A stretch of 12,003 nt of DNA from assembly GCA_040002845.1 (NCBI GenBank), contig JBDUDR010000085.1, forward strand, positions 1-12,003, written 5' to 3'. This DNA is from JBDUDR01 sp040002845 (GTDB lineage: Bacteria; Actinomycetota; Actinomycetes; Propionibacteriales; Nocardioidaceae). Position numbers and translations under genes: made by a program. The notes below the pieces were generated by a model, which was not told the origin of the DNA, searched no databases, and worked only from the letters and a program-made list of their open reading frames with translations. Below are positions 1-6,399 of this stretch, one piece after another (the stretch's first letter is position 1; every line of letters begins with the position of its first letter).

Positions 1-537
1 GGGGTGATGGACGCGTTCTCGATGGCCATCTCAGTCTCGCTGCAGTACGGCGTGCCGTTGGAGACCTATGTCGCGAAGTTCACCAACATGAAGTTCGAGC
101 CGGCGGGGTTGACTGATGATCCGGACATCCGGATGGCGCAGTCGATCGTGGACTACATCTTCCGCCGGTTGGCGTTGGACTATCTGCCGTTTGAGAAGCG
201 GTCGGCGTTGGGGATCTACTCCGCCGAGGAGCGCAAGCGGCAGCTGGAGACCGGGTCGTACGAGGCCGCGGCCGACATTGCCGCGGTGTCAGAAGCGGAG
301 TCGTTGAAGGCGTCGCCAGCTGCCGAGACTCCGGCCGAGGAGGTTGCCGAGGACCCTGTTGTTCAGGCCGCCGCCAAGCCGGCCCCAGCTGAGGCCCACA
401 CGTCCGCAGAGCTGCTCGAAGCGATCACGGGAGCCTCGGTTGACGCACCGCTGTGCCTCACCTGCGGCACCAAGATGCGGCCAGCAGGCAGCTGCTTCGT
501 CTGCGAAGGCTGCGGCAGCACCAGCGGTTGCAGCTGA
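1..537 (+). CDS. nrdJ: Vitamin B12-dependent (class II) ribonucleotide reductase, C-terminal part
   Basis: Reduces ribonucleotides to deoxyribonucleotides using adenosylcobalamin, in the cytoplasm. The window opens inside the gene, so only about the last 178 residues are visible and the start lies upstream; the Val/Met codons at 4-9 are internal. The visible part carries the typical NrdJ tail: a stretch around VSLQYGVPLETYVAKF, then IVDYIFRRLALDYLPFEKRS and the SALGIYS / LETGSY region. A low-complexity Ala/Pro/Glu linker follows (about residues 85-135). The end is a cysteine-rich module with two CxxC pairs (LCLTCG and CFVC), another Cys in EGCG, and a final GCS. In class II enzymes the C-terminal cysteines are thought to re-reduce the active-site disulfide and may bind zinc. 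The downstream neighbour converges on it, with a hairpin between. The family call is firm; the catalytic core is outside the window. Confidence 0.93.
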   Translation, partial: GVMDAFSMAISVSLQYGVPLETYVAKFTNMKFEPAGLTDDPDIRMAQSIVDYIFRRLALDYLPFEKRSALGIYSAEERKRQLETGSYEAAADIAAVSEAESLKASPAAETPAEEVAEDPVVQAAAKPAPAEAHTSAELLEAITGASVDAPLCLTCGTKMRPAGSCFVCEGCGSTSGCS

Positions 538-631
538 AGGCCGGATCAGCACAAGCCCGCAGCCGCAGCAGCGGCGGTCAAGGTCTTCCGTCGGTGATTG
601 GGCGATCGTGACTTAGCCATAGGTCGCGCAG

Positions 632-661
632 GACGGGCGAGGCCGCGTGGCCTCGCCCGTC
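632..661. terminator. Stem-loop between convergent genes, probable bidirectional terminator
   Basis: A perfect 13-bp GC-rich stem (left arm GACGGGCGAGGCC, right arm its exact reverse complement) closes a 4-base GCGT loop. It lies about 95 bases after the nrdJ stop and 20 bases past the stop of the opposite-strand haloperoxidase gene, so it is placed to end both transcripts. No T-run follows on either strand, as is common for actinobacterial hairpin terminators. The rest of 538-681 shows nothing else recognisable. Confidence 0.75.
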
Positions 662-681
662 GCCGAGAACCTGCCGTCGAT

Positions 682-1935
682 TCAGTGGATGAGCTGGAGA
701 ACGCGACGTGCGGCCTCGTGGCCGATGTGATAGCCGTCCTTCATCGCGTCGCGGAAGTGCAAGCCGCTCCAGATCCTTGCGTGGAACGCATCGAACTCGA
801 TCTCACTCAGCGTGGCATAGGTGCGGTCCGCATTGGTGTTGTACGAGTGCAGAGTGAGTGCCGTTTCCTCCCCAAGCATCCTTCGGATGGTCTCCACCGC
901 AGGCGCGGTCAGGCAAGCGTGTCCACTCACGTAGTCGGAGTAGGGCGGATTGGGGAGCAGAGGCGTCCAGCCGGGGTCGGCGACCGTCGCCGGGTTGCCG
1001 TCGTCGGCGGCACCCACGATCGCCTGTGACGGCCGCCAGAAACCGACGTCGTACTTGAGCCGCCAGCAGGTGATGACCGAGTCGGTCATCGCGGCATGAA
1101 TGACCGCGAACAGGCGCACGGTCTTCGACAGACTGACCGGATGCTCGTCCAGGTATCGCAGCAGCCCCTCGGAGATCATGATCGCGGAGTTGGAGTTGAA
1201 GAACAGGGCAGTGTCCGTCTGGAAGGCGGTTCGGTCGGCGCCCACTGCAGCCCCCGTCCGCTTGACCTCTTGGAAATCCCTGGCGTACTGACGAGACGTC
1301 AACGGGTTCGGCCCGTCGACGGAGATGCGGCTCGGGAGCACCAGCAGGTCGACGAATCCCAGCCATGGTGCAAGCATCGAGCCACCGGGGGCCGGCTGCC
1401 AAACGCCGGGCGCCGGATCGCGTGCATAGACGATGGAAGTGTCGTTGCGGCCGTCGTTGACGCGACGCGCGATCATGTCGCTCGCGGCATCTGCGCCGAT
1501 GGTGATCCCTCTGTCCTTCCAATTGCTGTCGGGCAACGCAGCAAGACTTGTCTCCAGATCGGCGTCCAGATTCGAGGTCGAGGCGGGGAAGTACGCGACC
1601 AACACGTCGTGCGCTGCCACGGCAACAGCCGCTTGGGGCGAGGCATGACCCTGCCGGTACGCCGTCTTGGCGGCATCTCGCATGGCCAGCGACGTGAAGC
1701 CCATGTAGGGAACCCCAACTGAGACAGGACTCAACCCCTCGGTGTACACCGTCCGGATGATGATGCGTTCCCAGACGCGTACCACCTCTGACGACGGGTT
1801 CGACGTCGCGGTCTCGGTGTGCGTCGTAGCCGTGGTGGACACCGGCCGGCCTAGCGCCTGGCTTTGCACCGCGAGAGGCACGAGGGCAATCAGTAGAGCA
1901 AAGCCGGCAGTCATGAGGCGTCGGATAGATAACAT
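682..1935 (-). CDS. Secreted vanadium-dependent haloperoxidase / PAP2-superfamily protein
   Basis: Belongs to the vanadium haloperoxidase branch of the PAP2 acid phosphatase superfamily; such enzymes oxidise halides with peroxide, though some relatives are phosphatases. In 417 residues the whole vanadate pocket is visible: K294-x6-R301-P (KYDVGFWRP), S337-G338-H339 (DYVSGHA) and R387-x5-H393 (RIWSGLH). The K-to-R distance (7) and R-to-H distance (6) equal those of fungal chloroperoxidase (K353/R360, R490/H496). At the N-terminus, a basic MLSIRRLMTAG stretch, a hydrophobic core (FALLIALVPLAV) and SQA look like a Sec signal peptide cut near SQA-LG. The ATG at 1935 is chosen because GGAGGAG (1944-1950) lies 8 bases upstream; an in-frame TTG at 1968 has its purine box directly abutting it. 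Codon 2 is TTA, rare here. The LAL regulator lies 107 bases upstream on the same strand and is its likely controller. Halide specificity cannot be read. Confidence 0.88.
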   Translation of the reverse strand: MLSIRRLMTAGFALLIALVPLAVQSQALGRPVSTTATTHTETATSNPSSEVVRVWERIIIRTVYTEGLSPVSVGVPYMGFTSLAMRDAAKTAYRQGHASPQAAVAVAAHDVLVAYFPASTSNLDADLETSLAALPDSNWKDRGITIGADAASDMIARRVNDGRNDTSIVYARDPAPGVWQPAPGGSMLAPWLGFVDLLVLPSRISVDGPNPLTSRQYARDFQEVKRTGAAVGADRTAFQTDTALFFNSNSAIMISEGLLRYLDEHPVSLSKTVRLFAVIHAAMTDSVITCWRLKYDVGFWRPSQAIVGAADDGNPATVADPGWTPLLPNPPYSDYVSGHACLTAPAVETIRRMLGEETALTLHSYNTNADRTYATLSEIEFDAFHARIWSGLHFRDAMKDGYHIGHEAARRVLQLIH

Positions 1936-1968
1936 GGACGGATCTCCTCCGTGGCGGGTTTTCTCCAA

Positions 1969-1978
1969 CCTCCTCCCC
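1969..1978 (-). promoter_or_regulatory. MalT-box-like decamer upstream of the haloperoxidase gene
   Basis: Read on the minus strand this is GGGGAGGAGG, an exact match to the enterobacterial MalT box GGGGA(T/G)GAGG. It lies about 34 bases before the haloperoxidase start and downstream of a gene for a MalT-like LAL regulator. Caution: the same purine run also resembles a Shine-Dalgarno sequence and stands right before an in-frame TTG, and MalT boxes normally come in several copies. Further upstream GTCCTGA occurs twice on the plus strand (2006-2012, 2021-2027), 15 bases apart. The binding role is inference. Confidence 0.3.
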
Positions 1979-2042
1979 GGCGGCAGCGGTTGACATCCGA
2001 AGGTCGTCCTGAGATTCGGCGTCCTGACCCTGAGGGGGCGCG

Positions 2043-5039
2043 TCAGGCGAGACGGGTGTCCATGCCGGTGCGCCGGAATAGGATGGCCACCTCACGTCGT
2101 GACCGCGTACCCGTCTTGCTCAGCAGGTTGGAGACGTGGGTGCTCACCGTCTTCTCGGTGATGAACAAGGCGTCGGCGATCTCACCGTACGTCCGGCCGG
2201 CAACGAGGTGAGAGAGCACCTGCCGCTCACGGGCCGTCAAGCGGTCGAAAGGTGGTTCGACCCCGACGGAGCCCGCGTCCGCTGTTGGCTCGGTCAGGTC
2301 GACGCCGCACACCTGCGCGAGCCCTTCGAACTCCTGTTGCAGCGAAGACGCGCCCACCTCGAGACAGAACCGGTGACCTGTCCTCAGCTGCGCCGCCACG
2401 ACGGATCGCGAGACTCCCTCGACGGCGAGGGCCTGGCTCCATCGCAGCCTGCTGGTCTCCCGTGGCCAGCGCATCCCGGCTGCATCGCAGCGACGAACCG
2501 CCTCCTCCCACGCGGATGAGGTCCCCGCATCCTTCTCACACCGCGCCGACTCGGCCTCGAACATCGCCTCGACCGCCGGCTGGACAAGATCGCGCGGGGT
2601 GAGCACCGTGAAGGGCACCGGCGCGATGGCCTGCCGACGTGCGATCAAGTGGTGCAGCGCGGCTCGTGCGCGTGCCAGCCTCTCCTGGTCACGCCGGTCG
2701 CGCGCACGCTCGGCCAGATCTGCCGCAGCACGGGCACCCCAGCACATCATCAAGTCGGCTATTCGGGGATCGACGGCTTGAACCTCGAGCGTGTCCGTGA
2801 GCAGGCGAAGGGCCACCCCCGCACGCTTGTGTGCGAGCTCGAACTCCGCCATGACCGGTGGGGCCTCCAACGCCGGCCGATACTCGAGGGCCGGCATCAG
2901 CTCCTCGGCGCGCTGCATGTGCAGGTCGGCTGCGCCTAGCTGGCCCCAGCGGACAGCGAGGATGACCGCGGCCAGTCGAACAAACACCGCCGAGTTCGGA
3001 ACCGCCGAACGCGCCAAGCCCTCGCGGATAACCGCGCCCGCCTCGTGCAACCGACCCATCGCGACCAGCACCTTGGCCAGAGCCCCGGACAAGAACACCG
3101 TCATCGAGAGCTCGGCTGCGTCGCGGGCGAAGTCGTAGCCCTCGCGCAGGACGGCTACCGACTCGGCGAGGCGCCCGCGCGCCTCGAAGAAGTTGTGCCG
3201 TGCGAGATATGCCCAGCACGCGAGTTCGGGTTCACCTGATTCGAGGGCCATCGCGAGTGCCGACTGCGTGTCCTGGTCGGCTTGGGCGTCCCCGAAGCCG
3301 CTGGCGTAAGCCCGAACGACCAGGGCCGAGCTGAGAGCACTCACGGAACGCGATCGTCCCGCAGCCGCGACGGCCTCCTCCGCGTGCTGCTTTCCCTGGT
3401 GCAAACGTCCTGCCATCCAGCTCTCGGAGCCACTGAGAGTCGCCAGTGCTTCGGCGTACTCCTGGCTGTCCGGCCACTCCCGGCTCAGCTCGACCGCCCG
3501 CGTCAACTCGTCGATCGACTCCGTGCCCGCAGGACCCATGAACCAGGCGGTGTCCGCCCGCTGCGCCATAATCCTGCTGGCGGTGAGGGGGTCGCAGCTC
3601 GCGTCGACGAGCTCGAGGGCTCTGGTGAGTGCAGCGAGGCTCTCCGCCCCGTCCCCCACACGGCGCGACGCCCGCGCTGCCCGCTCGAGCAGCTCGACCT
3701 CACGACGACGCCCGTCCACTCCGTCGTACAACATCGGGCAGAGGCGTGTCGCTCGCTGGAGGTGTTGGGCGACCTCGCGCGCTGCCTGGATCTCCTCGGC
3801 CAGGTCAGCGGCTCGCAGCGAGGCCTCGAGACTCAGGCGCAGGTCCCCGCTCAGCTCGTGGTGAAGGGCGAGATCCCCCTGACGCTGCAGCTCCTCGACG
3901 CCTTCTCGCGCCACGGAGCTGAGCTCACGAGCCCACGCGCCGTGGACGGGCGCGACCTGTGTTGTGGAGTACGTCGCGTAGAGAAGTTCGGCCAACAGAG
4001 GGTGTCGGAACCAGTAGACGTCGCCACCGAGGCTGACGACGATGCCGTGATTTGTCGCGACCTGGAGTGCAGTTGAACCCGCCGAGTGCGGGAGGCCCAG
4101 GTCGCTAACGACCTTCGCCAGGCGGGTGCTCGTGACGGGGCGCCCGGCGACGGCGAGGATGCCCAGCACTGCGCGGGCGCCGCCGGGCAGCTGGTGCCAC
4201 CTGGCCAGCAGTGCGTCGGACAGAGCGGCCGAGACTTTGTCGGGGAGGCGCTCCGCGTCACGGGGGAGGTCTTGGACCAGCAGCTCGCTGAGGTAGGGAT
4301 TGCCGTTTGAACGGAGCATCACCTCGTCTACGAGCATCGGTGGTGGTTCCCGATCAAGGAGATGGCGAAGCTGCTCCTGGATCTCGTCCTTGCTCAGCCG
4401 GGAGAGTCCGAGCTCGACCACCGCCGGAAGTCGCCGAGCGTCGGCGAGCCACCCATGCAGGGAGTGTCCGGCGACGAGATCCTCGTCCCGGTAGGTCGCC
4501 AGGACCGCCAACCTCTGACGGTGGAACCCTGCGATGAGGTAGGCGAGCGCATCGCGTGACGCCAGATCGGCCCATTGCAGGTCGTCCACGACCAGGATGG
4601 TCGGGTCCCTGCCGGCGATCGCGCCGATGACGGAGTCGACAGCAGCGAACAGCCCTTCGGGGCCGGATGATCCTTTCGTCGACGCTCCAGCGGCGAGCTC
4701 GTCGACGGTGGCGGCCGAGCCGAGCACGCTGGTGCGTTCGGCAGGGTCCGCGTCCTCGGCCCACTCGTTGAGCGCTCTGAGCAACGGGTGGTAGCTGGCC
4801 TCGATCACACCCAACCGAACACATCGTCCCCACAGGACCGTGAAGCCGCGCTCGCGGGCATGGTCGCAGACCTCGTGGACCAGTCGGGTCTTCCCGACAC
4901 CGGCTTCGCCGTGGATCAGATAGGCACACGGCATACCGTTGGCGGCATCGTCCAATGCCGCGTGCAGCATTTGTTGCTCGCCGATCCGGCCGACCAGAGA
5001 TGCCTCTGGCGGCGCGACGGCGGACCCTCGCGGCCTCAT
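2043..5039 (-). CDS. LAL-type LuxR-family transcriptional regulator (AAA ATPase, MalT-like)
   Basis: A 998-residue large ATP-binding regulator of the LuxR family, a signal-responsive activator of the STAND/MalT type. Near the N-terminus LVGRIGEQQ opens an AAA/NTPase domain with Walker A GEAGVGKT (residues 44-51), Walker B ILVVDDLQWAD (148-158) and a sensor-like LAVLATYRDEDL (177-188). The long middle (about 380-880) is an Ala/Leu/Arg-rich helical region of the TPR-like kind, the usual ligand or partner-binding part. The last 70 residues form the LuxR helix-turn-helix: LTARERQVLSHLVAGRTYGEIADALFI followed by TEKTVSTHVSNLLSKTG. Length is normal for the family (about 900-1000). The ATG at 5039 has no well-spaced ribosome site of its own (GGAG abuts it) and overlaps the stop of a 7-codon leader ORF. 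It lies upstream of and collinear with the haloperoxidase gene, its probable target. The inducer is unknown. Confidence 0.93.
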   Translation of the reverse strand: MRPRGSAVAPPEASLVGRIGEQQMLHAALDDAANGMPCAYLIHGEAGVGKTRLVHEVCDHARERGFTVLWGRCVRLGVIEASYHPLLRALNEWAEDADPAERTSVLGSAATVDELAAGASTKGSSGPEGLFAAVDSVIGAIAGRDPTILVVDDLQWADLASRDALAYLIAGFHRQRLAVLATYRDEDLVAGHSLHGWLADARRLPAVVELGLSRLSKDEIQEQLRHLLDREPPPMLVDEVMLRSNGNPYLSELLVQDLPRDAERLPDKVSAALSDALLARWHQLPGGARAVLGILAVAGRPVTSTRLAKVVSDLGLPHSAGSTALQVATNHGIVVSLGGDVYWFRHPLLAELLYATYSTTQVAPVHGAWARELSSVAREGVEELQRQGDLALHHELSGDLRLSLEASLRAADLAEEIQAAREVAQHLQRATRLCPMLYDGVDGRRREVELLERAARASRRVGDGAESLAALTRALELVDASCDPLTASRIMAQRADTAWFMGPAGTESIDELTRAVELSREWPDSQEYAEALATLSGSESWMAGRLHQGKQHAEEAVAAAGRSRSVSALSSALVVRAYASGFGDAQADQDTQSALAMALESGEPELACWAYLARHNFFEARGRLAESVAVLREGYDFARDAAELSMTVFLSGALAKVLVAMGRLHEAGAVIREGLARSAVPNSAVFVRLAAVILAVRWGQLGAADLHMQRAEELMPALEYRPALEAPPVMAEFELAHKRAGVALRLLTDTLEVQAVDPRIADLMMCWGARAAADLAERARDRRDQERLARARAALHHLIARRQAIAPVPFTVLTPRDLVQPAVEAMFEAESARCEKDAGTSSAWEEAVRRCDAAGMRWPRETSRLRWSQALAVEGVSRSVVAAQLRTGHRFCLEVGASSLQQEFEGLAQVCGVDLTEPTADAGSVGVEPPFDRLTARERQVLSHLVAGRTYGEIADALFITEKTVSTHVSNLLSKTGTRSRREVAILFRRTGMDTRLA

Positions 5040-5059
5040 CTCCGGGCGACTCCACGCAT
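5036..5059 (-). CDS. Possible 7-codon leader peptide ORF overlapping the regulator start
   Basis: On the minus strand an ATG at 5059 is preceded, 4 bases away, by GGGAGGA (5064-5070), the best ribosome-binding sequence in this leader. The frame encodes MRGVARR and stops at TGA (5038-5036), overlapping the ATG of the LAL regulator in an ATGA arrangement. The regulator itself lacks a well-spaced ribosome site, so translational coupling through this mini-ORF is a reasonable inference. Alternatively, initiation at the regulator ATG simply uses the GGAGG at slightly long spacing (about 25 bases), which is unlikely. Confidence 0.35.
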   Translation of the reverse strand: MRGVARR

Positions 5060-5111
5060 GTCGTCCTCCCTCGGAACCGCGCCGATGGTCACGCCTCAGT
5101 CTGGCCCACTT

Positions 5112-5138
5112 GCGGTGGACCTGTCACGGTCCGACCGC
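5112..5138. other. Bulged hairpin in the leader region of the LAL regulator
   Basis: GCGGT+GGACC (5112-5121) pairs with GGTCC+ACCGC (5128-5138) around a 6-base TGTCAC loop; a single unpaired G at 5133 separates the two blocks. This gives ten base pairs. It overlaps the stop codon (5124-5126) of the frame that carries the cysteine synthase remnant and sits about 50 bases before the leader ORF of the regulator. It could be the old terminator of the lost gene, or an operator/attenuator of the regulator. No T-run follows. The rest of 5060-5177 shows no clear promoter hexamers. Confidence 0.35.
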
Positions 5139-5177
5139 GGACGTTGATGTGTTTCCCAGGGCGCAGGGTGGAGGTCG

Positions 5178-5342
5178 GGAGTAGAGCCGGCCCGCGAGGT
5201 ACTTCAGGCCGCTGTCGACCTGGATGGTGACCACGCGGTGGCCCGGGCCAAGCCGACGGGCGATAGCCAGCGCAGCGACGAGGTTGGCGCCTGTCGAGGG
5301 TCCCGAAAATATGCCCTCGGTCAGGTGAGGCAGGTGCTCCAT
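5178..5342 (-). pseudogene. C-terminal remnant of a PLP-dependent cysteine synthase (CysK/CBS family)
   Basis: A minus-strand frame encodes about 50 residues resembling the extreme C-terminus of O-acetylserine sulfhydrylase / cystathionine beta-synthase-type enzymes: LTEGIFSGPSTGANLVAAL, then ARRLGPGHRVVTIQVDSG and LKYLAGRLYS. The GIFxGxSTGxNxxAAL segment is the C-terminal conserved block and SGLKYLAGxLY is the usual end of actinobacterial members. These proteins are normally 300 residues or more. Upstream of about 5320 the similarity ends in all three minus frames (I translated 5330-5440), and the space is taken by the opposite-strand MOSC gene. The PLP lysine and most of the fold are absent, so it cannot be an active enzyme. 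The frame stays open to 5124, adding about 17 unrelated residues. An 18-bp palindrome lies at the break. Best read as a deletion relic. Confidence 0.7.
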
Positions 5343-5350
5343 GGAGCACC
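5333..5350. repeat. Perfect 18-bp palindrome at the edge of the cysteine synthase remnant
   Basis: GGTGCTCCATGGAGCACC equals its own reverse complement with no central spacer; neighbouring bases 5332 and 5351 do not extend it. It sits where cysteine synthase similarity stops and about 90 bases before the MOSC start. It may be a protein-binding site, a recombination scar or chance. Confidence 0.5.
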
Positions 5351-5439
5351 GCGGGCCGAAAAGACCTTCTGCCGCGTGCGGGCTGGCGGGCACAAGCCCG
5401 ATGCTGAGCGCCGGCAGGGTCACGTGCCAGAGTTGGGGC

Positions 5440-6351
5440 ATGCTCGACGTGGAACTTTCTCCAGACATGGCCGGGCCACGGATCCTTGGTTCATTCCGGG
5501 CATGCTTGTCCTCGGTCTTGGAGATTGCGCTTGGCGAGGTGCCGCAACACGAGGAGGACCTGCGTGCTGCGGTCGCACAGTGGCGGACGTGGCTTGCCGG
5601 ACGAGGCGTCGGCCTGGTCCCGATCGCCAATGCATCGAGGTTTCAGTGGGCTGGGTACTGGATCGCCGTCCTCGACGCGACGCCCGAGTCCAAGGAGCAG
5701 ACGGCTGTGTTGATGTTCGGCACGCCGTCCGGCGCCGTTCTGAGCCCACAGAGTTCCGCGCTGCTGGGGCGAGCGGCCGCCGATCTCCCGGTTGAGGAGG
5801 GGTACGTCGTCGCCCCCTTCGACCCTGCGTGGAGCGCCGATTCGAGGAAGCCAGCGCAGCGCGGTCGGGTCGAGGCCGTGGCGATCGCCGACCGCGCCGG
5901 GGCGCCCATGCAGCAAGTAACGACTGCACGGGCGATCCCGGGCCGGGGGCTGGAGGGCGACCGATACGCCAACCGTGTCGGCACTTTCACCCCTCGCAGC
6001 GGGCGAGGCGTCGGCTACGACCTGACGCTGATCGAGGCTGAGGTGCTCGACGAACTCACCTTGACCGATGGCCACCGACTCGGGTATGCGGAGGCTCGAC
6101 GCAACATCGTCACCCGCGGCATCGACCTGAACACCCTGGTCGGACAGCGCTTCAGGGTCGGCGACGTCGAATGCGTCGGGCGCCGGCTCTGTGAGCCCTG
6201 CGCCCACCTGGAGGGACTCACCCACAGGGGCGTGCTGCGCAAACTGATTCACCGCGGCGGCCTCCGAGCCGACATCCTCACACCGGGCAGCATCACCGAA
6301 GGCGCCGCCATCGAATGCCTCGAGCGAGATCAGGGCAACCCTCCGAGATAG
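5440..6351 (+). CDS. MOSC-domain protein with N-terminal papain-like (degenerate) domain
   Basis: About 303 residues, two domains. The C-terminal part (about 142-292) is a MOSC domain, the fold of molybdenum-cofactor sulfurase C-termini and YiiM-like proteins that carry sulfur or bind Moco. It shows VEAVAIADRAG, GRGLEGDRY, RGVGYDLTLIEAEVL, ARRNIVTRGIDLN, VGQRFRVGDVEC and a cysteine pair in RLCEPCAHLEG (C251, C254), then KLIHRGGLRADIL. The N-terminal part (about 16-127) has FRACLSSVLEIALGEVP, WRTWLAGRGVGLVPI, WAGYWIAV and TAVLMFG. This resembles the small bacterial/phage papain-like domains with a CxxAxLASLLExPLEDVP start and GYxIA...HAVV; here the His of HAVV is Thr and the following Asp-Pro is Ser-Pro, so it is probably not a protease. 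Start uncertain: ATG 5440 (weak GGGG upstream) or ATG 5467. It converges with the oxidoreductase gene. No terminator is evident in 6352-6399. Confidence 0.82.
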   Translation: MLDVELSPDMAGPRILGSFRACLSSVLEIALGEVPQHEEDLRAAVAQWRTWLAGRGVGLVPIANASRFQWAGYWIAVLDATPESKEQTAVLMFGTPSGAVLSPQSSALLGRAAADLPVEEGYVVAPFDPAWSADSRKPAQRGRVEAVAIADRAGAPMQQVTTARAIPGRGLEGDRYANRVGTFTPRSGRGVGYDLTLIEAEVLDELTLTDGHRLGYAEARRNIVTRGIDLNTLVGQRFRVGDVECVGRRLCEPCAHLEGLTHRGVLRKLIHRGGLRADILTPGSITEGAAIECLERDQGNPPR

Positions 6352-6363
6352 ACAAGCAGCCCC

Positions 6364-6394
6364 TGTCGTCTGGCTTTGGCGGGTGTCGTCTGGC
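6364..6394. repeat. Pair of 11-bp direct repeats between convergent genes
   Basis: TGTCGTCTGGC occurs at 6364-6374 and 6384-6394, 20 bases apart, in the 48-base gap between the MOSC gene and the oppositely oriented oxidoreductase gene. No good hairpin or T-run is visible here, so transcription termination is unexplained. Role unknown; may be chance. Confidence 0.4.
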
Positions 6395-6399
6395 GGCGG

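Noticed and set aside
541..600. GC-rich CAG/CGG-like short repeats after nrdJ
   Set aside because: Too short and irregular to be a defined repeat; ordinary composition for this DNA.
1936..1968. Upstream TTG start that would add 11 residues to the haloperoxidase
   Set aside because: The purine-rich box touches the TTG with no spacing, while the ATG at 1935 has GGAGGAG at 8 bases and begins a standard signal peptide.
2023..2047. Inverted CCTGAC...GTCAGG around the regulator stop codon, considered as a terminator
   Set aside because: Only six base pairs with a 13-base loop; not convincing enough to separate the regulator and haloperoxidase transcripts.
803..2095. 430-codon minus-strand frame overlapping the haloperoxidase gene
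   Set aside because: Arg/Pro/Gly-rich shadow in the wrong frame; the haloperoxidase frame holds all family motifs.
3282..4076. 264-codon plus-strand frame within the LAL regulator
   Set aside because: Antisense shadow with no domain; the opposite strand encodes a continuous 998-residue regulator.
5491..6252. 253-codon minus-strand frame opposite the MOSC gene
   Set aside because: No family resemblance, whereas the plus strand shows the MOSC motifs; checked because it might have been the missing part of the cysteine synthase, and it is not.
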